Assembly (NCBI RefSeq): GCF_002073975.1
Contig: NZ_CP020384.1
Span: 620,001 to 684,000 of the forward strand
Length of the DNA stretch: 64,000 nucleotides
Direction of reading: 5' to 3'
From: Rhodovulum sp. MB263
Lineage (GTDB): Bacteria > Pseudomonadota > Alphaproteobacteria > Rhodobacterales > Rhodobacteraceae
Shown here piece after piece: positions 17,613-26,056 of the stretch. The translations under genes were made by a program, and so were the position numbers. The notes under the pieces were generated by a model that saw nothing but the letters and a program-made list of their open reading frames with translations, ran no database searches and was not told the origin of the DNA. How positions within the stretch are numbered: the first letter of the stretch is position 1; every line of letters begins with the position of its first letter.

Positions 17613-19147
17613 GATCCGCTCCGCTCGAAAAGGCCCTTGGGGCAATGCGTGCCAAGTTTCTCCGGCAGGGCGGTGAAATTCAGGGCGTCCAGCCCGCCCT
17701 CGGGGAGCTCCGCGAGGCCCTCGGCCGCGTTGAGGAACCGGTCCTGTTCCTTTGCGTCGAGCATGCCCTCGGAAAGCGTCAGGAACTTCTTGACGTAATT
17801 GGGTCGCTCGAAGGGGCGGGCGCCCTGCGGGTGGGCATCGGCCAGTGCGATCTCGTCCTCGATCACCCGGCCATTTTTCAGCGTCACCACCACGCGACCG
17901 CCAAAGGCCTTTTCCTGCGGGTCGCGGCTGTGATAGCGGCGCGTCCAGTCCGGATCTTCCAGCGTCGAGATGCGGTGCCACAGATCGACCGTCGAGGGTC
18001 GCGCGGCGCGTTCCGGCGCATAGGATGCCTCGTGATGCCAGGCGCCGTCCTCAAGCGCCACGGCGAAGATATACATGATCGAGTGATCCAGCGTCTCGCG
18101 GCTGGCCGTGGGGTCCATCTTCTGCGGGTCGTTCGCGCCGGTGCCGATCACGTGATGGGTGTGGTGGCTGGTATGGATCACGATGCTCTCGATCTGGCGC
18201 AGATCGCCGATCTCGCCGCGCAGGCGGCGCGCAAGATCGATCAGCGCCTGGCTCTGGTACTCGGCCGAATGCTCCTTGGTATAGGTCTCGAGGATCGCGC
18301 GTTTCGGCTCGCCCCTGCCGGGCAGCGGCACCTGATAGACCGCATCGGGGCCCGACAGCATCCAGGCGATGAAGCCGTCCTCGCCTTCCCAGGCCGGGCT
18401 GGGCGCGCCTTCACCCCGCATCGCCCGGTCGACGGCCTCGATCGCCATCTTGCCCGCGAAGGCAGGGGCATAGGCCTTCCAGCTGGAAATCTCGCCCTTG
18501 CGCGACTGCCGCGTCGTGGTGGTGACATGCAGCGCCTGCTGGATCGCCTGGTAGATCACCTCTCTGGGCAGGTTCAGCGCGGTGCCGATCCCGGCCGCGG
18601 CCGAGACGCCCAGATGCGCGATATGGTCGATCTTGTGCTCGTGCAGGCAGATCGCCTTGACCAGATTGACCTGGATCTCATAGCCCGTCGCGATGCCGCG
18701 CAGCAGCGCCTTGCCCGACAGCCCGCAATGCTGGGCGACCGCGAGGATCGGCGGGATATTGTCGCCCGGGTGCGAATAATCCGCCGCGAGGAAGGTGTCG
18801 TGAAAGTCGAGCTCGCGCACCGCCACGCCATTGGCCCAGGCCGCCCATTCGGGCGAGACGCGGGTGTCCTGCGGCATCCCGAAGACCGTCGCCCCGCGCC
18901 TGTAGGGGTGGCACAGCGCCTGCGCCCGGGCCGAGGCCACGGGACGGCGCGCCACCGAGGCCGCCGCCACCGCCGCGTTGTCGATCACCCGGTTCACGAT
19001 CATCCCGGCCGTATCGTCGGGAACCGAGACCGGATCGGCGGCGAGTTCCGCCAGTTTCCAGGCCAGCTGGTCCTCGCGGGCCAGTGCATCGGCCGATTTG
19101 TGCATGTGCAGCCGGTGCAGCTCGAGCTGCGGTGCTCCGTCCTTCAT
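17609..19147 (-). CDS. prpD: 2-methylcitrate dehydratase
   Basis: The product is 512 aa from the ATG at 19147 ([20 protein letters not shown]), which overlaps the thioesterase stop in ATGA; the longer open frame upstream is not coding. MmgE/PrpD family: [54 protein letters not shown] and the C-terminal [15 protein letters not shown]. It dehydrates 2-methylcitrate without an iron-sulfur cluster. The operon order is thioesterase, prpD, prpC, prpB. No prpE or prpF is present here, so propionyl-CoA must be made elsewhere. Confidence 0.94.
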   Translation of the reverse strand: MKDGAPQLELHRLHMHKSADALAREDQLAWKLAELAADPVSVPDDTAGMIVNRVIDNAAVAAASVARRPVASARAQALCHPYRRGATVFGMPQDTRVSPEWAAWANGVAVRELDFHDTFLAADYSHPGDNIPPILAVAQHCGLSGKALLRGIATGYEIQVNLVKAICLHEHKIDHIAHLGVSAAAGIGTALNLPREVIYQAIQQALHVTTTTRQSRKGEISSWKAYAPAFAGKMAIEAVDRAMRGEGAPSPAWEGEDGFIAWMLSGPDAVYQVPLPGRGEPKRAILETYTKEHSAEYQSQALIDLARRLRGEIGDLRQIESIVIHTSHHTHHVIGTGANDPQKMDPTASRETLDHSIMYIFAVALEDGAWHHEASYAPERAARPSTVDLWHRISTLEDPDWTRRYHSRDPQEKAFGGRVVVTLKNGRVIEDEIALADAHPQGARPFERPNYVKKFLTLSEGMLDAKEQDRFLNAAEGLAELPEGGLDALNFTALPEKLGTHCPKGLFERSGS

Positions 19148-19563
19148 CGGGTCTTCTCCTCCGTGGGTATGGCTATCGGGGTCGGACGTCCGGTCTCGTC
19201 GACCGCGACCATCTCGAAACGGCCGGTCATCGCCAGATGGCGCGCCCCGGTCGTCAGTGTTTCTGCCTCGCCGGTCACCTCGACGCTCATCGAGCTTCGA
19301 CCGATGCGGGTCACGATGGCGGTCAGTTCCAGCGCCTCGCCGGGCAGGACGGGGGTGCGGAACGCGATCCTCTCGGATCCCGCCATCACCACCATGCGGC
19401 GGGCGCGGCGGCTGGCCGCGAGGAAGGCGGCCTTGCTCATCATCGCAAGCCCCGCGCCCGCGAAGAGCGTGCCGTGGGGGTTGACCGTCTCGGGAAAGAT
19501 CAGCGCGGTCACCCGGGTGGGGGCTGTCGATGTGCCTGTATTCTGCGGTGAGCACGGAACCAT
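19144..19563 (-). CDS. Hotdog-fold acyl-CoA thioesterase
   Basis: About 139 aa if started at the ATG at 19563 ([12 protein letters not shown]). A start at 19581 is possible but would overlap the operator-like site. Hotdog motif [20 protein letters not shown] with the NxHGTLFGG-like core, then [19 protein letters not shown], as in YciA/ACOT proteins. As first gene of the prp operon it may hydrolyse excess propionyl-CoA or related acyl-CoAs that would otherwise inhibit metabolism (inference). It is coupled to prpD by an ATGA overlap. Confidence 0.85.
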   Translation of the reverse strand: MVPCSPQNTGTSTAPTRVTALIFPETVNPHGTLFAGAGLAMMSKAAFLAASRRARRMVVMAGSERIAFRTPVLPGEALELTAIVTRIGRSSMSVEVTGEAETLTTGARHLAMTGRFEMVAVDETGRPTPIAIPTEEKTR

Positions 19564-19564
19564 T

Positions 19565-19685
19565 ATTCGCAACCTTTGCATTTCCCGGAGGTTTCATTTG
19601 GCTTAATCGGAGAGATTTACCCTGAAAAGTACTGAAAATGCGAAGACCTTCGAGGTTTTTCCTGAGATATGCGAAGGTTGCGAAT
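19565..19685. promoter_or_regulatory. Inverted pair of ScfR-like operator sites upstream of the prp operon
   Basis: ATTCGCAACCTTTGCAT at 19565-19581 and ATGCGAAGGTTGCGAAT at 19669-19685 are reverse complements with one mismatch. A further half-site ATGCGAAG lies at 19638-19645. The TTTGCAAA/TTGCGAA flavour resembles the sites reported for short-chain fatty acyl-CoA regulators (PccR/MccR) in Rhodobacterales. The pair brackets the gap between the thioesterase start and the broken divergent regulator. Confidence 0.65.
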
Positions 19686-19693
19686 TCCGGGAC

Positions 19694-20100
19694 GTGGCTG
19701 GTGTGAGGGAGGCCTTGGCGGCATGCGGTGGCCGCTTTGCAAGACCTGCGGGCGGACCGAGGCGCCCCTGGTTAAGGGGAGGCTCAGGGGAGGCGGGCGT
19801 CTCGCCCGGCTATCCCTGCCAGATCGAGCGCCGCCGGCGCCTGTTGACGATGCAGGTGCTTTTACAGCTCGACGCGGCCTTCGGGCGCGATATCCGGGTC
19901 TGTTCCGAAGAGGGCGCGGCTTCCGGCCGAATGACGCGCGACCCTGCAGGGCGACGCGCTGCCGGGGCTTGCCGCGGGCGATCCTGCCGCGGTGGCTCGG
20001 CGAGCTTGCAGAGCGGCTGGACGGTTGCGGCTCTGTCGAACGCGTCCCGGGCGCCAGTCGGGGTCCGGTGGTGAAGGCGGAGAGGCACGGGTATGCGCCT
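19694..20100 (+). pseudogene. Remnant of an XRE-family short-chain fatty acyl-CoA regulator (ScfR/MccR-like)
   Basis: On the plus strand, divergent from the prp operon, a short stretch reads GVSPGYPCQIERRRRLL then TMQVLLQLDAAFGRDIR and VCSEEGAA. This matches the second half of the N-terminal HTH of ScfR proteins (usual form: SPSYLNQIERN-RPLTVPVLL-LA-AFDVD). The first helices are scrambled, and downstream the similarity fades and shifts frame. The C-terminal DUF2083-like and cysteine-rich parts are not recognisable. In relatives this position holds the intact activator of the methylcitrate genes. The HTH assignment rests on about 45 residues. Confidence 0.5.
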
Positions 20101-20255
20101 CGGGTGGGCGAAGCGCATCTCGACGGGCTCCCGGGCTTTCCGCTATGCGCGTTCGGGCCGCGAGACCTTGCGCCCGATGCCCGGGAAGGGAAACAGACCG
20201 CGCCCGCTTGCGGCGAACTCCTGCCTTTGCGGACAGCAGGCGCGGTGGCGGCGGA

Positions 20256-20768
20256 TCACTCGGTGTCCGGCGCGGTGTCCGGCCCGGCCTCCGGCTCGGG
20301 GGACGTCTGCGGTTCTGCCTGTTCCTGCCCGGAGTTCTGGCGGGCGATGATCTCGCGCAGGCGCCTGTCGGCCCGCGTCGGAAGCCCGGCGGGCAGATCC
20401 GTCTCGGCCGCTGGCCGGTCGCCAACCTGGATCAGCATCACCATGCCCATCGCGAAATGCGGCGAACACTTGATCCCGTAGATGCCGGGCTCTGTCAGGG
20501 TCGCCTCGATCTCTTCGTTGATCTGGCCCTTGAAGGGCTCTGCCCCGGCCGGGAGCATCTCGTCGATGGTTCCGGCATTATGGCCCGGCGCGGTGGCGAG
20601 AAACCGCACGGTATCGCCGGGCTCCATCACCAGATAATCCGGCTCGTAGACCATCGGGCCCGAGGCGTTGCGGTTCAGCATCTTCACCTCGACCGTCTTT
20701 GCCGCCGCGAAGGGGGCGGAGAGGATCATGGCGGGCAACAGCACAGAGAGAGCAAGTCTTCGCATCAT
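20256..20768 (-). CDS. Pseudoazurin-family blue copper protein
   Basis: The product is 170 aa. A Sec signal peptide (MMRRLALSVLLPAMILSAPFAAA) is followed by a cupredoxin domain. Type 1 copper ligands are visible as H63 (APGHNAG) and C101-H104-M109 (KCSPHFAMGM), with the spacing of pseudoazurins. A hydrophilic, acidic C-terminal tail of about 45 residues after the domain (QNSGQEQAEPQ...) is longer than in classical pseudoazurins. These proteins carry electrons in the periplasm, for example to nitrite reductase or peroxidases. The gene starts 12 bp after the B12-type ABC ATPase stop and so is probably in the riboswitch-led operon. Confidence 0.9.
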   Translation of the reverse strand: MMRRLALSVLLPAMILSAPFAAAKTVEVKMLNRNASGPMVYEPDYLVMEPGDTVRFLATAPGHNAGTIDEMLPAGAEPFKGQINEEIEATLTEPGIYGIKCSPHFAMGMVMLIQVGDRPAAETDLPAGLPTRADRRLREIIARQNSGQEQAEPQTSPEPEAGPDTAPDTE

Positions 20769-20780
20769 TTGCGTCTTTCA

Positions 20781-21542
20781 TCAAACAGGCTTGAAACGGA
20801 GAACCCGGGCACCGTCCGCCGGATCCGTCAACAGATGGGCCTCGACCCCGAACACCTCGCGCAGCAGCGCCGGGACAAGGATCTCGCCGGGCGGGCCGAG
20901 CGCGATCAGCCGCCCGCCCTGCAAAACGGCCAGCCGGTCGAAGGCCATCGCCTCGTTGAGGTCGTGCAGCGCGGCGATGGTCGTCACCGGCAGCCGCTCC
21001 ACGAGGGCCATGATCGACAGCCGCGACCCGATATCGAGATGGTTGGTCGGTTCGTCGAGGATCAGCAGCCCGGGCCGCTGCGCCAGCGCGCGGGCGATAT
21101 GGACCCGCTGCCGCTCGCCGCCCGAAAGCGTATGCCAGTGGCGGGCGGCGAAATCCTGCATGCCGACGGCGATCAGCGCCGCCTCGACCGCGGCCTCGTC
21201 CTCGTCCGAGAACGGATGCAGGGCCGAGAGCCAGGGCGTGCGCCCCAGCTCGACCGCGTCGCGGACGGTGATCCGCTCGGTCGTTTCGGCCTGCTGTTCC
21301 ACCAGCGCCACCCGCTGCGCGACCTCGCGGCGGGGAAGGCGGCTCATGGGGCGCCCCTCCAGCCGCACCTCGCCTTCGCTTGGTGCCCGGATACCGGCCA
21401 GCATCCGCAGCAGGCTCGACTTTCCCGACCCGTTCGGGCCGATCAGCCCGAACCTTTCGCCGCGCATGACCGACAGCGTGATGTCAGAGACGATGGCGCG
21501 CCCCTGTACCCGCCAGCCAAGGCCTTCCCCGCTCAGGATCAT
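20781..21542 (-). CDS. ABC importer ATPase, Fe-siderophore/B12 type (system 1)
   Basis: The product is 253 aa of the FecE/BtuD family: Walker A GPNGSGKSS, Q loop VEQQ, signature LSGGERQR, Walker B LLILDEPTNHLD, switch His ALHDLN. It energises the FecCD permease encoded just upstream; the ATG overlaps the permease stop. A cobalamin riboswitch leads the operon, so a corrinoid (cobalamin or cobinamide) is the most likely cargo, but sequence alone does not exclude siderophore or haem. Confidence 0.92.
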   Translation of the reverse strand: MILSGEGLGWRVQGRAIVSDITLSVMRGERFGLIGPNGSGKSSLLRMLAGIRAPSEGEVRLEGRPMSRLPRREVAQRVALVEQQAETTERITVRDAVELGRTPWLSALHPFSDEDEAAVEAALIAVGMQDFAARHWHTLSGGERQRVHIARALAQRPGLLILDEPTNHLDIGSRLSIMALVERLPVTTIAALHDLNEAMAFDRLAVLQGGRLIALGPPGEILVPALLREVFGVEAHLLTDPADGARVLRFKPV

Positions 21543-22579
21543 TTCCGGGCCCTCCCCCGGATCAGGATCGCCGCGAAGGCGGGCGCGCCGATCAGCGCGG
21601 TGATCACGCCGATGGGCAGCACCTGTCCCGGGATCAGGATGCGCGAGACGATATCCGCCGCGATCAGGAACACCGCGCCCGCCAGCGCCGAGGCCGGCAC
21701 CAGCAGCCGGTGCCGCCCGCCCACCAGGAACCGCATCGCATGGGGGATCACCAGCCCGACAAAGCCGATGGCGCCAACCAGCGACACGATCAGCGCGGTG
21801 ACCAGAGCCGCCGTCCCGATCAGCACCGCCTGCACCCGGCGCACGTTGATGCCGAGCGAGGCCGCACTGTCAGCCCCGAAGGTGAAGGCGTCGAGGCTGC
21901 GCACATGCCAGAGGCAGACCCCAAGCCCCAAGGCCGCGGCAGGCACGGCAATCAGGCTGTCCTGCCAGCGCGCCCCCGAGAGATTTCCCAGAAGCCAGAA
22001 CATGATGCCGCGGGCCTGTTCGGCATTGGCGGATTTCGCGATCAGGAAGGCGGTCATCGCGTTGAAGAGCTGTGCCCCCGCAATCCCGGCCAGTACGATC
22101 ACGCCCGCGGCCTGCAGCCCGGTGCCGCCGCCTGCCGCGCGCGCCAGGGTCGCGACCATGACGAAGGCCAGAAGCGCCCCGGCGAAGGCGCCTGTCGACA
22201 GCGAGAGCGCGCCCGCGCCGAGCCCGGCGACGGTGACCGCAACCGCGCCGGTCGAGGCCCCGGCGGAGATCCCCAGCAGATAGGGATCGGCCAGCGCATT
22301 CCTCAGCAGGGCCTGCAGCACGACGCCCGACAGGGCGAGCCCCGTCCCGCAGGCGGCCGCCACCACCGCGCGGGCGAGGCGGTAGTTCCAGACGATGCCC
22401 TCGTCGATCCGCGCAACCGGGTAGAGGGTGCCGAACAGCTTGTTGCCCAGCACCTGGAACACGGTCGCGGCGGGTATGCGGGTCTCGCCGATCGCGGTTC
22501 CGGCGATCAGCGCGGCCAGCAGCACCGGGGGGGCGATCCACCCCCAGTGCCAGCGGGCCCGACGGGCGCCGGACCTCAT
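21539..22579 (-). CDS. FecCD/BtuC-type ABC permease (system 1)
   Basis: The product is 346 aa with about ten transmembrane helices. FecCD signatures: RLARAVVAAACGTGLALSG, QALLRNALADPYLLGISAGA, and the coupling region GAIGFVGLVIPHAMR. The start overlaps the substrate-binding protein stop (ATGA at 22576-22579), and the stop overlaps the ATPase start. It forms the inner-membrane channel of the importer. Confidence 0.93.
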   Translation of the reverse strand: MRSGARRARWHWGWIAPPVLLAALIAGTAIGETRIPAATVFQVLGNKLFGTLYPVARIDEGIVWNYRLARAVVAAACGTGLALSGVVLQALLRNALADPYLLGISAGASTGAVAVTVAGLGAGALSLSTGAFAGALLAFVMVATLARAAGGGTGLQAAGVIVLAGIAGAQLFNAMTAFLIAKSANAEQARGIMFWLLGNLSGARWQDSLIAVPAAALGLGVCLWHVRSLDAFTFGADSAASLGINVRRVQAVLIGTAALVTALIVSLVGAIGFVGLVIPHAMRFLVGGRHRLLVPASALAGAVFLIAADIVSRILIPGQVLPIGVITALIGAPAFAAILIRGRARK

Positions 22580-23586
22580 TTGCTCAGATCGAATCCGGCC
22601 AGCGCCGTGGACAGCTCCTCCAGCCCGTAGATCGCCCGCACCGTTGCATCCATCGCCTGGGCGTCCATCACCACGATCCGGTTTTCCCGGACCGCCGTCA
22701 TTTCCTTCGCAACCGGATCGGTGCGGAGAAACTCAAGCTTCTTCTCGACATCGTCGGCGGGAAAGCGGCGGCGCGTCATCTCGGCCAGCACGATCACCGT
22801 CGGGTCGGCCCTGGCGATGCTCTCCCATCCCACGGTCGGCCATTCCTCGTCGGAGGCCACGACATTCTCGATCCCGAGCTCCTGCATCATGTAGCCCGGC
22901 GCGCCCTTCCGCCCGGCCACATAGGGGTCGATGTCCATCTCGGCGGACGAGTACCAGAACACCGCCGAGGCCGTTTCGGGCAGATCCAGCGCCCGGGCCT
23001 GTGCGATGGCTGCGGCCTCGCGTGCCTTCAGCTCGTCGATCAGTTCCGCGCCCCGCTCCCCGACATCGTGGATCCGCGCCAGTTCCTCGATCGACCGGTA
23101 GATCGAGTCGGTCGAGAACATCTCGGTCCGGGTGCCGTCCGACCCGCGGCTGTTATCCTTGCCGGCGCAGTCGCTGGGCAGAACGTAGGTCGGCACGCCG
23201 ACATCATGGAACATCTCGCGGGTGGCGACGATGCCCTGGGCGCCGATATGCCATTCGTATTGTACGGTCACCAGATCGGGCCGCGCGGCCACCACGCTCT
23301 CAAAGCTGGGATCGTTGTCGGCCAGCCGCGCGATCCCGGCATTCAGCTCGGCGAATTGCGGCAGGACATCGGTGAACCAGACCGAGGTGCCCTTCACCCG
23401 CTCTGCGAGACCCAGCAGGTAAAGGATCTCGGTCGTGCCCTGGCCGACGGTGACGGTGCGCGCGGGGGCGGCGTCGAAGGTCAGGGTCTGGCCGCAATTC
23501 TCCAGCGTGAGGGGATAGTCGGTGGCCTGGGCCATGCCCGCGCAGACCATAAGGGCCGCCGAAAGGAAGGCAGTCTTGGTGTTCAT
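22576..23586 (-). CDS. Periplasmic binding protein for Fe-siderophore/B12-type importer (system 1), BtuF-like
   Basis: The product is 336 aa from the ATG at 23586 (MNTKTAFLSAALMVCAGMAQA), with CGGAGAG before it. The open frame extends 54 codons upstream into the riboswitch leader and is not coding there. A signal peptide is followed by a helical-backbone (cluster A) binding protein: TDYPLTLENCGQTLTF, VGQGTTEILYLLGL and VAARPDLVTVQYEW. It is a paralogue of the protein at 27090-28097. Cobalamin riboswitch control of this gene is the best clue that the ligand is a corrinoid. Confidence 0.88.
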   Translation of the reverse strand: MNTKTAFLSAALMVCAGMAQATDYPLTLENCGQTLTFDAAPARTVTVGQGTTEILYLLGLAERVKGTSVWFTDVLPQFAELNAGIARLADNDPSFESVVAARPDLVTVQYEWHIGAQGIVATREMFHDVGVPTYVLPSDCAGKDNSRGSDGTRTEMFSTDSIYRSIEELARIHDVGERGAELIDELKAREAAAIAQARALDLPETASAVFWYSSAEMDIDPYVAGRKGAPGYMMQELGIENVVASDEEWPTVGWESIARADPTVIVLAEMTRRRFPADDVEKKLEFLRTDPVAKEMTAVRENRIVVMDAQAMDATVRAIYGLEELSTALAGFDLSK

Positions 23587-23747
23587 GGAAACTCTCCGGA
23601 AATTGGCTTCCGGGCCCCGGGGTTTGCGGGCTGGGCGGATGTCAGTTCTTTGGCTGGCGCAAGACGCGCCTGGCTGAGCACGGCCGAAAGATCCGGGCAT
23701 GAACATCCCTTTCCCCGGGCAACCCCGCCCGGTTGATGGTGGTTTCA

Positions 23748-23925
23748 TGCCGGCAGGTCTCCTGACTGACGGGTCGTCCGCCGGTCCGGCCTTCCCAGGC
23801 AGATGCCCAGTGGCGTTGTCGGACCGCCGCTCGCCGCCTACAGTTGCGGGGGCAGTTTCGGTTCGCGGGACATCTGGCCCGCGGCGAATTCCCTTTTCAT
23901 TCCCAAACGGGAAACCGGCGACCGA
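23748..23925 (-). promoter_or_regulatory. Cobalamin riboswitch
   Basis: Read on the minus strand, the leader shows the conserved blocks in order: GGTCGCCGG near 23915-23923, AATGAAAAGGGAA, CCGAAACTGCCCCCGCAACTG, the B12 box GCCACTGGG-ATCTGCCTGGGAAGG (23790-23814), and GTCAGGAGACCTGCCGGC at the 3' end. About 160 nt separate it from the ATG at 23586. A GC-rich hairpin (CCGGGC/GCCCGG around 23716-23735) lies between and may be the expression platform. Cobalamin binding should repress the importer and pseudoazurin genes. Confidence 0.95.
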
Positions 23926-24333
23926 GCACAGAGCATGAAACCCCTATCGGGTCAACTGCCTGCCGGTCGCAGGCGTCATTCCGGAAAACCTTACCTCGAG
24001 AGCTCGCGGCCTGTCCGTTCTGTCGGGGCGTCACTGTCCTGAAACGACGAAAGCCCTTCCTTTGGCGGTCCCGCCGCCTGATGCGCTCGGGGCGAGCGGC
24101 GCCGGGCTGGAGCGGCCCCGCGCGGGTGCGACCGGAGCCCGGATCCGCCTCGCCGGACCGCTCCACGGCTTTTTCCGTGGCTTTATTGCCGCATCCGCGG
24201 CGCGGTCGAAGACCTGCCTCATCGGCTTTGCCCGCAACCGCTATTCCGGCGCGGTCTGTTGCGCTCGGGGCGAGCCGGGCAGGGGCGTCCGGATGCCGGA
24301 AGGACAGGCGCCGCCCTTCAAAGCTCGCGGGGA
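23926..24333. other. Intergenic region between the DMT permease and the riboswitch
   Basis: About 410 bp with no supported gene. It should contain the promoter of the riboswitch-led operon. A hairpin CCACGG-CTTTTT-CCGTGG lies at about 24163-24180 and is followed by CTTTATTG on the plus strand, so it looks more like a plus-strand terminator, although no plus-strand gene ends there. Confidence 0.5.
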
Positions 24334-25242
24334 CTATTGCCGCCGTGCCGGGCGGGCGACGAAGGCGCCTGTCAGGATCAATGGCCCTGCCAGCAGGAAG
24401 GCCAGGCCCGGCAGTTCGGCGAAAAAGGCAAAACCCAGCGCCACGGCCCACAGAACCGAAAGATATTCGAAGGGGGCCAGTGCCGAGGCATCGGCATGGC
24501 TGAAGGACAGCGTCATCAGGATATGGGCGATACCGCCCGCCAGCCCGGTTCCGATCAACAGCAGGAGTGTTGCCGGACCGGGCCAGACCCAGCCCCAGGG
24601 CAGTGTCGCAAGGCCGATCAGGGCCGAGACCACGGCGAACCAGAAGGCGATGGCTCCGGCGCCTTCGCCCAGCAGTGTCAGTCGGCGCACCTGGATCAGC
24701 GCACCGGCCGTCAGAGCCGCGGTCAAAAGCCCCAGGGCCACGCCCAGGGCGCCGCTGTCGGGCAAGGCCCCGGCAAAGGCGGGCAGGCAGAAGGCCGCCG
24801 CTCCGGCAAGGCCGAGCACGACACCGCCGATCCGGCCTGCGCTCGGCCTCTCTCCGAGCAGAGCCCAGCCCAGCAGGGCCAGCATCACCGGCGCGAGATA
24901 GGACAGCATCGTCGCCTCGGCCAGCGGCAGGAGCCGGATCGTCGCAAAGGAGGTGAACATCGCGACCGCGCCCATCAGGCAGCGACCGATATGTCCCATG
25001 GGACGGGACGTCGCCAGCCCGCGGGGCCACTCTCCGCGCCACCACAGGAAGGCGATCAAGGGCAGCAGGGCCACGGCCGAGCGGAAGAACACCACCTGTC
25101 CCAGCGGGACGGCGTCGCCAAGCGCCTTCACGCAGACGCCCATCATGGCAAATGCGAGGGTCGAGAGCACCCGCAAGGTGATGCCCAGCCGCTCGTTCCG
25201 GCCGGCAGGACGGGGTGCGGCGAAGACCGACCGGTCCGTCAT
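24334..25242 (-). CDS. EamA/DMT-family permease
   Basis: The product is 302 aa from the ATG at 25242 (MTDRSVFAAPRPAGR); the open frame extends upstream without support. Ten hydrophobic segments form two EamA repeats (LAFAMMGVCVKALGDAVPL; SYLAPVMLALLGWALLGERPSA; LAPFEYLSVLWAVALGFAFF). Members export or import small metabolites such as amino acids; the substrate cannot be told. It lies 49 bp after the second ABC ATPase in the same direction, so it is probably cotranscribed with importer system 2. Confidence 0.88.
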   Translation of the reverse strand: MTDRSVFAAPRPAGRNERLGITLRVLSTLAFAMMGVCVKALGDAVPLGQVVFFRSAVALLPLIAFLWWRGEWPRGLATSRPMGHIGRCLMGAVAMFTSFATIRLLPLAEATMLSYLAPVMLALLGWALLGERPSAGRIGGVVLGLAGAAAFCLPAFAGALPDSGALGVALGLLTAALTAGALIQVRRLTLLGEGAGAIAFWFAVVSALIGLATLPWGWVWPGPATLLLLIGTGLAGGIAHILMTLSFSHADASALAPFEYLSVLWAVALGFAFFAELPGLAFLLAGPLILTGAFVARPARRQ

Positions 25243-25291
25243 TCTGCCATCATCCGGACCAGGGTCCGGGCCGCGCGCCATACGGACCGTC

Positions 25292-26056
25292 TCATTCCGC
25301 GCTGAACCGGATATGCGGCCGACGCGCATCCTGATAGGTGCAGACATGCGCCGTGACCCTGAACACGTCGCGCAGGACGTCCTGGGTCAGGACAACATCC
25401 GGTGTGCCGCAGGCGCGCATGACCCCTCCTTCGATAACCGCAATCCGGTCGCAGAACATGGCCGCGAGGTTCAGGTCATGCAGGGCGATGACGCTGGTCA
25501 GATCGAGGTCGCGGACCATGGCCAATATTTCGATCTGGTGGTGAATGTCGAGGTGGTTCGTCGGCTCGTCGAGGAACATCACCTGCGGTGTCTGCGCCAG
25601 CGCCCGCGCGATATGCACCCGCTGGCGCTCGCCTCCCGAAAGGGTCTGCCAGGCCTGTTTCCTATGCGATGCCATTTCCACGCGTTCCAGCGCCTGTGTC
25701 ACCGCGGCCTCGTCGGTCTCGGACCAGCCCGCCAGAGCCGAGCGATGCGGGGTCCGCCCGAGCCGCACGACATCGCTCACCGTGACATTGGTGTCGGTGG
25801 CAGCACTTTGCTGAACAAAGGCCAGCTGTCGCGACAATGCCCTGCGGGAGACATGGGCGATGTCCTGCCCGTTGATCCGGACCCGGCCCCGCAGCGGGCG
25901 CCGCAGCCCCGCCAGCAGCCGCAACAGGGAGGATTTGCCCGATCCGTTGGGGCCGATCAGGCCCAGCGTCTCGCCCGGGGCGACCCTCAGCGAAACGTCC
26001 GAGACGATGGTCTTGCGCTTCACGCCCCAGGTCAGGTTCTCGGCCAGAATGCTCAT
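25292..26056 (-). CDS. ABC importer ATPase, Fe-siderophore/B12 type (system 2)
   Basis: The product is 254 aa, FecE-like and clearly paralogous to 20781-21542: Walker A GPNGSGKSS, Q loop VQQS, signature LSGGERQR, Walker B VMFLDEPTNHLD, switch His ALHDLN. The start overlaps the stop of the permease gene. The cargo is presumed to be an iron chelate; this operon has no riboswitch that I can see. Confidence 0.92.
   Translation of the reverse strand: MSILAENLTWGVKRKTIVSDVSLRVAPGETLGLIGPNGSGKSSLLRLLAGLRRPLRGRVRINGQDIAHVSRRALSRQLAFVQQSAATDTNVTVSDVVRLGRTPHRSALAGWSETDEAAVTQALERVEMASHRKQAWQTLSGGERQRVHIARALAQTPQVMFLDEPTNHLDIHHQIEILAMVRDLDLTSVIALHDLNLAAMFCDRIAVIEGGVMRACGTPDVVLTQDVLRDVFRVTAHVCTYQDARRPHIRFSAE

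Noticed and set aside
16440-17981. Longer methylcitrate synthase starting at 17981
   Set aside because: The first ~123 codons are out-of-frame prpD sequence (Arg/Pro/Gly-rich); the ATG at 17612 gives the normal length and overlaps the prpD stop.
17609-19597. Longer PrpD of 662 codons
   Set aside because: The extra N-terminal part is the thioesterase gene read in another frame; the ATG at 19147 matches the family start.
22576-23748. Binding protein starting at 23748
   Set aside because: That start lies at the edge of the cobalamin riboswitch; the ATG at 23586 has a ribosome binding site and begins a proper signal peptide.
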